Below, in pieces: positions 43,744 through 50,774 of a stretch of DNA of 50,774 nucleotides. Location of the stretch: the NCBI GenBank assembly GCA_029553475.1, contig JAKPKV010000186.1:71808-122581 (forward strand), given 5' to 3'. The notes beneath the pieces are model-generated. The model saw nothing but the letters and a program-made list of their open reading frames with translations. It ran no database searches and had not been told where the DNA came from. Each line of letters starts with the position of its first letter. Positions within the stretch are counted from its first letter, which is position 1. Source of the stretch: Armatimonadota bacterium. GTDB lineage: Bacteria > Armatimonadota > Hebobacteria > CAIYQO01. A program made the position numbers and the translations under genes.

Positions 43744-44253
43744 CCATGACCTCCCTCGTAAAAAACTGTTTTCTCTGATCAATGAGGCGCGTCCGGTTCC
43801 CGGCGCGCATGCCGGTCATGCCTGCGCGGCGCCGCACGTCCCGGCGCCTGCCGCGGTCACACGCGAAGCACGCCCAGCGCCTGGCTGGCTCAAGCGTTTA
43901 TGCTCCGCGCGCTGCCGCGCCGTGACAGACAAAAAAACGCGCCTTGTATCCTAGCATGCGCAACCGTGAGTGTCAAACACGCGAATGCCCTCTCACCGTT
44001 CCGCCGCACGCCGGACCTGCCGGCGTCTCCCCGCGCGGAACGTGCGCAAGTGCACCATGCCGGGGGAGACGCGCGCTTCAGCGCGCGCGTGTTCCACAGC
44101 ACTCAGGGCGCTTCAGCGTCCTTGCCATCGTTCGCACCCTCCTTCAGGGGGGTGCGGGGGACGGGAGGAGTACTACAGCGGCAACGGGTAGCGAATCCCC
44201 AACACGCCGCGCGCCCGCCGCGATCCGACAACGCAGACGGTGAAAACAATTTC
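43744..44253. other. 510-nt gap: asd leader and non-coding GC-rich DNA
   Basis: 43744-43941 is the predicted asd leader. It contains GGCGCC-GGGACGTGC-GGCGCC-type self-complementary stretches and a T7 run soon after the transcription start, but I could not recognise a lysine riboswitch or T-box core. 44000-44250 holds GC-rich repeats (CGCGCGCTTCAGCGCGCGCG near 44070 and a CTTCAGG/GGGTGCGG tract near 44140) without a convincing gene on either strand. Confidence 0.45.
43948..43976 (-). promoter_or_regulatory. Promoter of asd-lysC-dapA
   Basis: A perfect TTGACA (43976-43971) and TAGGAT (43953-43948) on the minus strand are separated by 17 nt. The predicted start near 43941 leaves about 200 nt of leader before the asd GTG, long enough for attenuation or riboswitch control. 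Confidence 0.7.
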
Positions 44254-44643
44254 TCACGTGCGCGGCCAAAATCCGCCGCCGAGGAACCATTCCTCTTCTT
44301 CGCTGGCGGGGGGTGGGGGTGGGGGGACGGCGGGGGCGGGGCGGGGAGCCGGCGGGGCGTCGGCGGCATCCGTCATGCCGCCACCGGCCAAATCCTGCAT
44401 GAATTTCAGGGCGGCCTGCGCCTGGGCGAAATCCGGCTTCAACTCCAGCGCGCGCCGCAGCCAGGCCGCCGCGTTGTCGTATTCTTCCAGCTTCCAGTAG
44501 ACCAGCCCGCGATTATACGCGATGGACGGATCATCGGGGAGCAGGTGCGTCAGCTCTTCCATGAAGAGGCGCGCGCGCAGCCAATCCTGCGCGGCGATAG
44601 CTGTCTTCGCGTTCGCGAGTAACTGCTGGGTTCGCGTCGTCAT
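44254..44643 (-). CDS. Small TPR protein with proline-rich tail
   Basis: A 129-residue protein. Residues about 5-78 form two tetratricopeptide repeats; the clearer one reads D-P-S-I-A-Y-N-R-G-L-V-Y-W-K-L-E-E-Y with A-A-A-W-L-R-R-A-L-E-L-K-P-D after it. A Pro/Ala tail (about 90-112) and an acidic-aromatic end (E-E-E-E-W-F) follow, suggesting a disordered partner-binding tail. No membrane or signal segment. It is the third gene, 119 nt downstream of the RNase-H-fold gene on the same strand. The TPR implies protein-protein contact; the partner is unknown. Confidence 0.82.
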   Translation of the reverse strand: MTTRTQQLLANAKTAIAAQDWLRARLFMEELTHLLPDDPSIAYNRGLVYWKLEEYDNAAAWLRRALELKPDFAQAQAALKFMQDLAGGGMTDAADAPPAPRPAPAVPPPPPPASEEEEWFLGGGFWPRT

Positions 44644-44762
44644 AGTCGCCCCCCGTGAGCCCTCCGGTCATCACGCGATCGGCTCACTCCCTGCGTAGAT
44701 ACCGCTTCTTTCGCCGGTACCGCGCGGATTCCTGCCGCCGCGTGCAGTTCCTGCCATCAGCT

Positions 44763-45218
44763 TCACACCCGATTGCGCCGCAAGCGCGTGGAGGACTGCC
44801 CATCCAGGTAGCGCTCCGCGAGGATGACCGCGACATAATCATCATACGGGCGGTCGGGCACGCGCAGGCCGATGGGCAGCAGGCCGGCCCACCCCCGCGG
44901 GGGATGCGCCTTCAGATACCGCTCGCGGCCCAGCTCACTGGAGCGGTGTTCGTCCACGAAGGCGATTTCCTGTTGAAATCCGCTCCGCCGCAACAGCGCG
45001 CGTACTTCGCGGGCGCCGGTGCGGTCGCCGAGGACGATGACCCGCACGCCATACCGCCCGATGAAGTGCGCGACGCGTTGATGCAGCATCTCCACGCTGA
45101 CGATCTCCTGCACCAGCACGTCCCGGCCGGCGGTCACCACCGCCACCCCGCACTTGTCGCGACCGGGATCAATCGCGAGCAGCGGCGGCACGAGGCTGGC
45201 AGAGGAGGGGGTGCTCAT
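44763..45218 (-). CDS. RNase-H-fold (YqgF/RuvC-like) protein
   Basis: A 151-residue protein with the first strand of a YqgF/RuvC-type RNase H fold: L-A-I-D-P-G-R-D-K-C-G-V-A-V-V, placing the first catalytic Asp at D17. Later candidate acidic ligands are in V-I-V-L-G-D-R-T-G, F-V-D-E-H-R-S-S and Y-D-D-Y-V-A-V. YqgF members process pre-16S rRNA and RuvC members cut Holliday junctions; this divergent form is assigned only to the fold. Its ATG overlaps the stop of the DUF3084 gene by 4 nt (ATGA). From memory, a DUF3084 gene followed by such a protein is also seen in Cyanobacteria, implying a conserved functional pair. Confidence 0.75.
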   Translation of the reverse strand: MSTPSSASLVPPLLAIDPGRDKCGVAVVTAGRDVLVQEIVSVEMLHQRVAHFIGRYGVRVIVLGDRTGAREVRALLRRSGFQQEIAFVDEHRSSELGRERYLKAHPPRGWAGLLPIGLRVPDRPYDDYVAVILAERYLDGQSSTRLRRNRV

Positions 45219-46639
45219 TTTCCGCGCGCCGTGACGGCGAAGGTGAGATCCACCGGTCCATAGCAGGTGACCGGCGTCTTGGCCTTCGCCAGGATTGATA
45301 CGGACCCCTGCTGCGCCGCGGCCTGTTCCGCCACCGCCAGCAGCTCCGACCAGGGCACGCGGGAGACGGAGGCGTCGGGCACCTGCCCCGGCGTCCGTGG
45401 ATCAAACCGCCGGGTGATCATCGGCACGCCGCGAGCGCGGAGGGCGTCCGGCACGTGCACGCGCAACAGGTCATCCACCAGCAGGCCCAGCGCCTGGGCG
45501 GTCGTCATCTCCTCTCCCGCCGCCGCCTCGACGCGCGCGATCTCTTCGCCGGCAGCGTAAATCGTGGCATTGGGGATCAATTCCACCGCCTGCACGGAGA
45601 TGAGCGCGGGGCCATTCACCGGCACGTTATTCACCGGCGCCAACCGGATGATGATCGGCGCGTCCGCGCCCAATCCGCGTATCCGCCGCGTCAGACTGGT
45701 CACCGCCTCTTCGGCGTCAAGCCGCACGGAGCGCGCTTCGCTGCCGCCGACAAAGAGCAGCGGCGGCACATCCGCCGGCATCTCCGGGCTGCGCTGGCGC
45801 ACCACCTTCTCCGCGGCGGCGATCAGCTGCTGCACATAGGTGGTCAGCTTTTGCTCGCTCTCGGACGCCGTGACCAGGCCGCTGATGAGCTCCTGCCCGG
45901 AGGTGAAGGCCAGCGGCGCGAAGCTGCCGCGCGCGAATTCGGCCAGGAGCTGGACCCGCTCGGTGAGGGTCGCCACCTGCCCCTGCAGGTCGTCGCGCAC
46001 CTGCTGCAGCCGCATTTCCTCATCCTGCAGCTTCAGCAGCTCCTGCGCGGTGCGGGTGCGGCTGGCGCTGGTATAGTCCATATCCTCGCGCAGCTGCCGG
46101 TACTGCCCCTGCGCGACGAGCAGGCGCCGGCGCGCGGCTTCCAGGTCATGCTGCTTGGCGTCCAGGCGCGCCTGCACGGCGCCCAGCTCTCGGCGGGCGG
46201 TCGCCAATTGGCGTTGAATGCGCCCGCGCTGTCGCACGGACGCCTGCAACTGCCGGTCCGTCTCCGCCAGCTTTTTCGCTTCCTCGGCAAAGCGCTGTTT
46301 CACGCGGTTCGCATCGTCCGTCGTCCGCTTGATCTCCTCGTCCGCGCGCGCGACCGTCCGCTGCATGGCGCTCAACTTGGCTTTCAATGCGCTGATCGGC
46401 GTGAAAAAACTCTCGCGGATCGTGCCGCTGACCGTCACGGTCGCGGCCAGCGTGAGGGCGGCAATCAGCATGCCCATGCCGACGGAGATGATGATCGCGG
46501 TATGCCGCGGCCGCAAGCCCAGCATGGTGAGCCGTTTCCGGCCCATCTTGCGGCCGACCAGATCACCGATGTAGGCAATCAGCCCACTTACGACAATGAT
46601 GATGAGCGCCAGGAAGAGCATGATCTCACGCGACGACAT
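45215..46639 (-). CDS. DUF3084 membrane-anchored coiled-coil protein
   Basis: A 474-residue DUF3084 protein, known from Cyanobacteria, Deinococcota and Armatimonadota without an established role. Two N-terminal membrane helices (residues about 7-27 and 48-70) flank a basic loop with the G-R-K-M-G-R-K-R-L-T-M-L-G-L-R-P-R motif. A long coiled coil runs from about 85 to 235 (rich in Gln, Arg, Glu and Ala). The C-terminal 230 residues form a soluble alpha/beta domain. The start at 46639 is chosen because a TATAAT -10 box ends only 12 nt before it; upstream in-frame starts would lie inside the promoter. It overlaps the RNase-H-fold gene by ATGA. Confidence 0.9.
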   Translation of the reverse strand: MSSREIMLFLALIIIVVSGLIAYIGDLVGRKMGRKRLTMLGLRPRHTAIIISVGMGMLIAALTLAATVTVSGTIRESFFTPISALKAKLSAMQRTVARADEEIKRTTDDANRVKQRFAEEAKKLAETDRQLQASVRQRGRIQRQLATARRELGAVQARLDAKQHDLEAARRRLLVAQGQYRQLREDMDYTSASRTRTAQELLKLQDEEMRLQQVRDDLQGQVATLTERVQLLAEFARGSFAPLAFTSGQELISGLVTASESEQKLTTYVQQLIAAAEKVVRQRSPEMPADVPPLLFVGGSEARSVRLDAEEAVTSLTRRIRGLGADAPIIIRLAPVNNVPVNGPALISVQAVELIPNATIYAAGEEIARVEAAAGEEMTTAQALGLLVDDLLRVHVPDALRARGVPMITRRFDPRTPGQVPDASVSRVPWSELLAVAEQAAAQQGSVSILAKAKTPVTCYGPVDLTFAVTARGK

Positions 46640-46651
46640 CCCGAATAGCTG

Positions 46652-46681
46652 ATTATACGGGGCAAGAAAAAGCAGCGTCAA
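46652..46681 (-). promoter_or_regulatory. Promoter of the DUF3084 gene, near-leaderless
   Basis: TTGACG (46681-46676) and a consensus TATAAT (46657-46652) on the minus strand are 18 nt apart. The -10 ends 12 nt before the ATG, giving a leader of only about 5 nt. Confidence 0.75.
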
Positions 46682-46770
46682 GGAACACAGGCCCGCCAAC
46701 GTGCCGCAACGCCAGCGGCTGCCCGTTGATCCGCCCCTTCCTCTACCAGTTTTCCACCCCGCGCCGGCAA

Positions 46771-47484
46771 TTATGCCACCTTGAGGAGCGTCATGAGGTT
46801 GTTGCCCATCACCGCCTGGCGCTCGTCATCCTTCAGCGCGGCATACTGCGCGGTGAGGAAGGCCGAGGAATAACTGCTCATGGGGAAGCGCGAGGCAAAG
46901 ACGAGGCGATCAGCGCCAACCTCGGCGGCGAGCCGTTCGATGGTATCGCCGCCGGTGAGCAGGCGCGTGGTCAGGAAAGTGTTGGGCCGCGCCTGCATCA
47001 CGGCGATCGCTTCCGTCAGCGTGGGCAGGCTGACATCGAGCAGCAGCAACGGCATGGTCAGGTCGGCGACGGCGTGATAGATCCGGGACGCGTCCCCCGT
47101 CCCCCCGGCCTCGATGAGCAACGGCATCTCCAGCTCGGCGATGCGCCGGAGGAGCGTTTGCGCGGGCAGGCTCTCAATGGCCCAGCCCTGGGATTGCGGA
47201 AAGAGCGCGATGAGCGTGAACCCCTGGTCCTGGCACTGGTTGACCTGCCCGACGCCGCCCACGCGCGGGTCCGCGGTGCCGATGGGGATCAGGCGCGCAT
47301 CCTGGGCACAGGCCGCCAGCGTCGCCGCGTTGCCGGAGGCGGCATCCAGAAAGATGCCGGTGGACGACAGCGTGCAGGCGCGCCCCAGCTTGTGCTTCTG
47401 CAGCCCGGTGATGAGCTCATCCACCGGGTGCGACTTTTGCAATCCCGGCCAGGTGCCGAACACGGTAAAGCCATCAATCAACAT
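46771..47484 (-). CDS. Amidohydrolase-2-like TIM-barrel protein lacking the usual N-terminal metal ligands
   Basis: A 237-residue protein resembling short amidohydrolase-family TIM barrels. Supporting marks are I-D-G-F-T-V-F-G at the start, L-I-E-A-G-G-T-G-D near residue 124, L-L-L-D-V-S, and the closing G-A-D-R-L-V-F-A-S-R-F-P with a late M-G-N-N-L (usually G-x-N). In metal-dependent members the first strand carries H-x-H. Here it reads G-F-T-V-F, and the later His and Asp ligands are also not evident, so the protein may be catalytically altered. GAGGAGGGAG precedes the ATG, 10 nt after the rRNA methyltransferase gene, so the two form an operon. Confidence 0.7.
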   Translation of the reverse strand: MLIDGFTVFGTWPGLQKSHPVDELITGLQKHKLGRACTLSSTGIFLDAASGNAATLAACAQDARLIPIGTADPRVGGVGQVNQCQDQGFTLIALFPQSQGWAIESLPAQTLLRRIAELEMPLLIEAGGTGDASRIYHAVADLTMPLLLLDVSLPTLTEAIAVMQARPNTFLTTRLLTGGDTIERLAAEVGADRLVFASRFPMSSYSSAFLTAQYAALKDDERQAVMGNNLMTLLKVA

Positions 47485-47494
47485 CGCTCCCTCC

Positions 47495-48844
47495 TCATGC
47501 GCCGTCTTTCACCGCCAAGACGACCGTCTCCACATGCCAGGTTTGCGGGAACATATCGAGCGGCTGCACCGTCTCCAGGCGATACCCCAACGCCTGCAGG
47601 TCGCCGGCGTCGCGGCCCAGCGTCGCGGGATCGCACGACACCAGCACCACGCGCGCGGTGTTCAGCTTCGCCATGCTCTCCAGCACCGCCAGCCCGGCGC
47701 CTTTCCGCGGCGGGTCCAGCACCACCACATCAAGCTGGCGGCCTTTGCGCACCAGCCGCGGGAAGATCACTTCCACCCGACCCTCGTACAGGTGCACGTC
47801 ATGGCGGGCGTAGCGCGCCAGATTCTCGCCGCAGTCACGCAGCGCCGCCGGATGCTCCTCGATGCCGATCGCGCGCAGGGCACCGCCGGCCATCGGCACG
47901 AGGAAGGTGCCCACCCCGCAATAGCCGTCGGCCATGAAGCGGCCATCCAGCGGGCCGGCGTAGGCCATCACCAGCTCCAGCAAGCGCGTCCCCTGCGCGG
48001 TATTCACCTGGAAGAACGATTCCGCCGAAACGGTATACTCCCACTCGCCCAGCCGCTGCACCAGCGCCTTCGCGCCGGTCAAGGGGTCGGCTAGGGTGCG
48101 CCGCACGACCGAGCGCCCGCGCACCTGCGACCAGAGCACGCCGGCCAGGCCGGGCACGCGCGCCCGCAGCGCCTCCGCGGCCGCCGGCAGCTGGTCATGC
48201 CACGCCCAGCAGACGAGGATAGCCAGCGCCTGTCCGTCGCTCGGACTCACCCGGGTGATCAACTGCGCCAGCGGCAGCGCGTATGCGGTCGCCACCGCTT
48301 CCGTCGCGCGCAGGATCTCCATCGTCAGCGGGTGATGGATGCGGCATTCCGGCAGCGGCACAAAGCCCTGCGCGTCATCCTGATACCCGAGGCGGACGCG
48401 ACCCTCCCGCGCGTCGGCGATGAATTCGCCTTTATTCCGATACTGCCAGGGGGTCTCCATGCCGATGGTCGGCAGCACTTCGATGCCCCGCAGATGCCCG
48501 ATGCGCTCCAGGCCATCGCTGACGAAGGCGCGCTTGGCATCGAGCTGCGCGTCGTAGCGCAGGTGCTGCAGCTGGCAGCCGGGGCAGCGGTCGGCCAGCG
48601 GGCAGACGGCCGGGACACGGTCAGGGCCGGGGAGAACCAGCGACAGCAGGCGCGCGCGTCCGTACCGCTTGGCCACCTCCGTCACCGCCACCTCCGCGAC
48701 ATCGCCGGGCGCCGTCCGCGGGATGAACAGCGTGAAGCCTTCCGGCCGGGCGACGCCATCGCCGCCGGTCGCGAGCTTCTCGATGGTGACGGTGAGGCGC
48801 TGTCCAACCTGGAGGTGGCCTGCGTCTGGTTGGTCAATACTCAT
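47495..48844 (-). CDS. rlmD: 23S rRNA (uracil-C5) methyltransferase, RlmD/RumA type
   Basis: A 449-residue SAM-dependent RNA m5U methyltransferase. An N-terminal TRAM domain (about 10-70, G-G-D-G-V-A-R) precedes the 4Fe-4S cysteines C81, C87, C90 and C167. The Rossmann domain has G-Y-C-G-V-G-T-F near residue 307 and the L-D-P-P-R-K-G motif near 376. The nucleophile is C404 in L-V-S-C-D-P-A-T-L, and E439 in H-V-E-T acts as base. The intact cluster favours RlmD/RlmC over TrmA; the exact uridine target is not determinable. Upstream gene of a two-gene operon with the amidohydrolase-like protein. Confidence 0.92.
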   Translation of the reverse strand: MSIDQPDAGHLQVGQRLTVTIEKLATGGDGVARPEGFTLFIPRTAPGDVAEVAVTEVAKRYGRARLLSLVLPGPDRVPAVCPLADRCPGCQLQHLRYDAQLDAKRAFVSDGLERIGHLRGIEVLPTIGMETPWQYRNKGEFIADAREGRVRLGYQDDAQGFVPLPECRIHHPLTMEILRATEAVATAYALPLAQLITRVSPSDGQALAILVCWAWHDQLPAAAEALRARVPGLAGVLWSQVRGRSVVRRTLADPLTGAKALVQRLGEWEYTVSAESFFQVNTAQGTRLLELVMAYAGPLDGRFMADGYCGVGTFLVPMAGGALRAIGIEEHPAALRDCGENLARYARHDVHLYEGRVEVIFPRLVRKGRQLDVVVLDPPRKGAGLAVLESMAKLNTARVVLVSCDPATLGRDAGDLQALGYRLETVQPLDMFPQTWHVETVVLAVKDGA

Positions 48845-49342
48845 AGTGATCCCTCTCTTCGCCCATCACGGCGGATTCCCTCCCGACAGACGCACATCCG
48901 CGCGAACGTTGTCCGGAGACCCCACGCGTATCCGTGCTCTACCCCCATGCGCAGGCCTGGTCGTTCGTAGTCGCGCCGCGGCGAAGCAAGGCGCGTCCGC
49001 ATTCGCCCCCCGGTAACACCAAACCCCGTTCGTAGTGAGGCACGCAGCGGGGCGGAGTGCCGTCCGCTTCTGCTCGCGGTAACTGATCCTATACTCGCAC
49101 GGCACTCCGCCCCGCTGCGTGCCTCACTACGAACGGGATGGTGTGATGGCCTGGTCTGAAAGATGACTGCCCCCGTTTGGCGAAAATGCACCAATTTGTG
49201 AGGGTAGTCATCGCGGGGTAGTTGCCAAGCGGCCTCGTCGGCGCCATCGTACGCGAACAGCCCGCCGGCACGTGCAAAATCGGCGGAAATCGGGTAGGAT
49301 TAGCGGAGACGGCCCCCGATGACCGTCACGCGAGGTACGCTC
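48845..49342. other. 498-nt divergent gap between rlmD and the PBP gene
   Basis: No gene is supported. The centre is occupied by the perfect inverted repeat at 49025-49137. Left of it lies a GC-rich stretch with a further TCGTTCGTAGT word at 48960, matching part of the repeat arm. To the right, TAGGAT at 49296 could be a -10 for the PBP gene but has no good -35. Confidence 0.5.
49025..49137. repeat. 39-bp perfect inverted repeat with 35-nt spacer
   Basis: 49025-49063 is the exact reverse complement of 49099-49137. The arm includes GTTCGTAGTGAGGCACGCAG and a GGGGCGGAGTGCCG core. The geometry (long perfect arms, 35-nt spacer) equals that of the family A copy at 2774-2932, but the sequence is unrelated. 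Located in a divergent gap and non-coding. Confidence 0.85.
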
Positions 49343-50774
49343 ATGACGAGGACCCGGAGAAGCACAGCCGCGGAGCTGGTGCGCCGCAAACGCTGGTATC
49401 GGTTTTTCCTGGCGTTGACCATCCTGACCCTGTTGGGCTTCGCGCTGGGCGCGGGGACGCTGGCCGGCCTGTTCGCGGCGGTGACCGACGTGCTGCCGCG
49501 CGGCAAGGCGCTGTCCGATCTCAAGCCGGCGGTTCCCACCCGCGTGCTGGCCAGCGACGGCACCGTCCTCGCCCGTATCTTCAGCCCCGACCAGAACCGC
49601 GAAGTGGTGCCGTTGAGCGAGATGGGCGCCTTCATCGCCGACGCCACCATCGCCATCGAGGATATCCGCTTCTACGAGCATCCCGGCATTGACTTGCGCG
49701 GCATCGCCCGCGCCATGGTGAAGAACATCGCCGCCGGCAATACCAAGGAAGGCGCCAGCACCATCACCCAACAGCTCGCCCGCGGCGTGTATCTGTCCCG
49801 GCGCAAAGAGCTGTCGCGCAAGCTGCAGGAAATCGTGCTCGCGCTGGAGCTGGAGCGCCGCTACTCCAAGGACGAAATCCTGGAAGCCTATCTCAACCAG
49901 GTCTTTTACGGCTCCAATCCGAACAGCTTGCAATCGTGGGGCGCGCAGATGGCGGCGCAGAACTACTTCGGCAAGGATGCCAACACACTCACGCTGGCGG
50001 AAGCCGCGCTGCTGGCGGGACTGCCGAAAAATCCGGACGGCTACGACCCGTATGAACACCCGAAAGTCGCCAAGCAGCGCCGCGACCAGGTGCTCTATAA
50101 CATGCTGTATCACGGGATGATCGGCGAGAAGGAGTATCAAGCGGCGATCAACACGCCGCTCACGCTGATCGCCCCCCGCCCGCGGCCCACCACCGCCGAT
50201 GCCCACGCCCCCTATTTCGTCGAGTATCTGCGCACCGTGGAGATGAATAAAATCTACGGGCGGCGCGACAGCTACGAGATGATCTACCAGCACGGGGTGG
50301 ACATCTACACCAGCCTGGACCCGCGCATGCAGAAGGTAGCCGAAGACGCCGTCGCCACCGCGGTGGAGCGCAACAAAGGCCGGAAGATTGACGACGGCGC
50401 GCTCATCGCCCTCGACCCGCAAACCGGCCTCATCAAAGCGATGGTCGGCGGCACCAGTTTTACGAAAGATCAGTACAACATCGTGACGCAGGGGCGCCGG
50501 CAGCCGGGCTCCTCCTTCAAACCCTTCGTCTACACCACCGCGCTGCTGCGCGGCTACACCCCGGCGACCACGGTCTTTGACCGGCACACGAGTTATCCCA
50601 GCGGTTCCGGGAAACCCTGGGCGCCGCGCAACTCAGACGGGCGCTACCTGGGGGCGATGTCGCTGGAGCGCGCGCTGTGGCTGTCGCGCAACGCCGCGGC
50701 GGTGAATATCGCCGCGGACGTCGGCATTACCAACGTCATCGCCACCGCGAACGCCATGGGCATCAAGTCCGAGC
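49343..50774 (+). CDS. Class A penicillin-binding protein (PBP1a-like), 5' part
   Basis: Peptidoglycan glycosyltransferase/transpeptidase; 477 codons are present and the gene runs off the window. A short Arg-rich cytoplasmic N-terminus and one membrane helix (residues about 20-45) precede the GT51 domain. Its catalytic Glu is E106 in I-E-D-I-R-F-Y-E-H, followed by G-A-S-T-I-T-Q-Q-L-A-R and R-K-L-Q-E-I-V-L-A-L-E-L-E-R. The transpeptidase domain begins with D-I-Y-T-S-L-D-P, A-L-I-A-L-D-P-Q-T-G and the S-x-x-K motif S390-S-F-K393. The S-x-N counterpart (S-R-N) is also present. The ATG at 49343 has GAGGT 7 nt upstream; an in-frame ATG at 49319 is possible. KTG lies beyond the window. Confidence 0.95.
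   Translation, partial: MTRTRRSTAAELVRRKRWYRFFLALTILTLLGFALGAGTLAGLFAAVTDVLPRGKALSDLKPAVPTRVLASDGTVLARIFSPDQNREVVPLSEMGAFIADATIAIEDIRFYEHPGIDLRGIARAMVKNIAAGNTKEGASTITQQLARGVYLSRRKELSRKLQEIVLALELERRYSKDEILEAYLNQVFYGSNPNSLQSWGAQMAAQNYFGKDANTLTLAEAALLAGLPKNPDGYDPYEHPKVAKQRRDQVLYNMLYHGMIGEKEYQAAINTPLTLIAPRPRPTTADAHAPYFVEYLRTVEMNKIYGRRDSYEMIYQHGVDIYTSLDPRMQKVAEDAVATAVERNKGRKIDDGALIALDPQTGLIKAMVGGTSFTKDQYNIVTQGRRQPGSSFKPFVYTTALLRGYTPATTVFDRHTSYPSGSGKPWAPRNSDGRYLGAMSLERALWLSRNAAAVNIAADVGITNVIATANAMGIKSE

Noticed and set aside
43744-43947. Lysine riboswitch or T-box in the asd leader
   Set aside because: The position is right, but I could not find the conserved lysine-riboswitch core or T-box sequence.

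Overview
The window is about 51 kb of high-G+C bacterial DNA. There is no plasmid, phage or transposase signature, and core housekeeping genes occur throughout. UPF0182 and DUF3084 proteins, the futalosine (Mqn) menaquinone route, several URO-D-superfamily enzymes and a rich glycoside hydrolase set together suggest Armatimonadota. Chloroflexota or another deep-branching terrabacterial lineage cannot be excluded without a search.

Layout. 1-2700 holds the tail of rsmB, a small coiled-coil membrane protein, rarA and a membrane protein, all on +. 2950-5700 is a minus-strand block of DUF2752, fabD, a small membrane protein and fabG (fatty acid initiation and elongation). 5840-9440 holds an unrecognised protein and a 942-residue UPF0182 membrane protein. 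9500-16010 holds mqnC-mqnA and, separately, mqnE (menaquinone), with glycogen phosphorylase and an EEP-family phosphoesterase between them. 16260-28420 is an accessory carbohydrate region. A divergent promoter separates a minus-strand XRE-cupin regulator plus iron-type alcohol dehydrogenase from a six-gene plus-strand operon: GH1, a mannose-6-phosphate-isomerase-like protein, GH42, a URO-D-family enzyme, an alpha/alpha-toroid protein and GH2. 28420-38330 looks like a two-gene defence island. It holds a 2294-residue DUF4011 helicase with a Vsr-like nuclease domain and a convergent DUF262/DUF1524 (GmrSD-like) protein. Its base composition looks more A+T-rich than its surroundings, and it lies beside tRNA-Thr(UGU). 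38440-50774 returns to core functions: family-4 uracil-DNA glycosylase, an orphan URO-D-family protein, the aspartate-pathway set asd-lysC-dapA, a DUF3084/RNase-H-fold/TPR block, an amidohydrolase-like protein, an RlmD-type rRNA methyltransferase and the first 477 codons of a class A penicillin-binding protein.

Regulation visible by eye. Near-consensus sigma70-type promoters can be placed for mqnA, mqnE, glgP, the XRE gene, GH1, tRNA-Thr, asd and the DUF3084 gene. In four of them the -10 box ends only 6-12 nt before the start codon, which predicts leaderless or near-leaderless mRNAs. Two 16-bp GTGC-N8-GCAC palindromes, 95 bp apart, sit at the two divergent promoters of the sugar cluster and are strong operator candidates.

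Repeats. Several non-coding palindromic elements occupy intergenic gaps. A two-copy family lies at 2774-2932 and 16481-16692. A 32-bp-stem hairpin is at 5721-5789, a 183-bp element with terminal inverted repeats at 16068-16250, a 33-nt direct repeat pair at 24296-24390 and a 39-bp perfect inverted repeat at 49025-49137.

All assignments come from reading motifs by eye. No database search, folding program or composition calculation was run.
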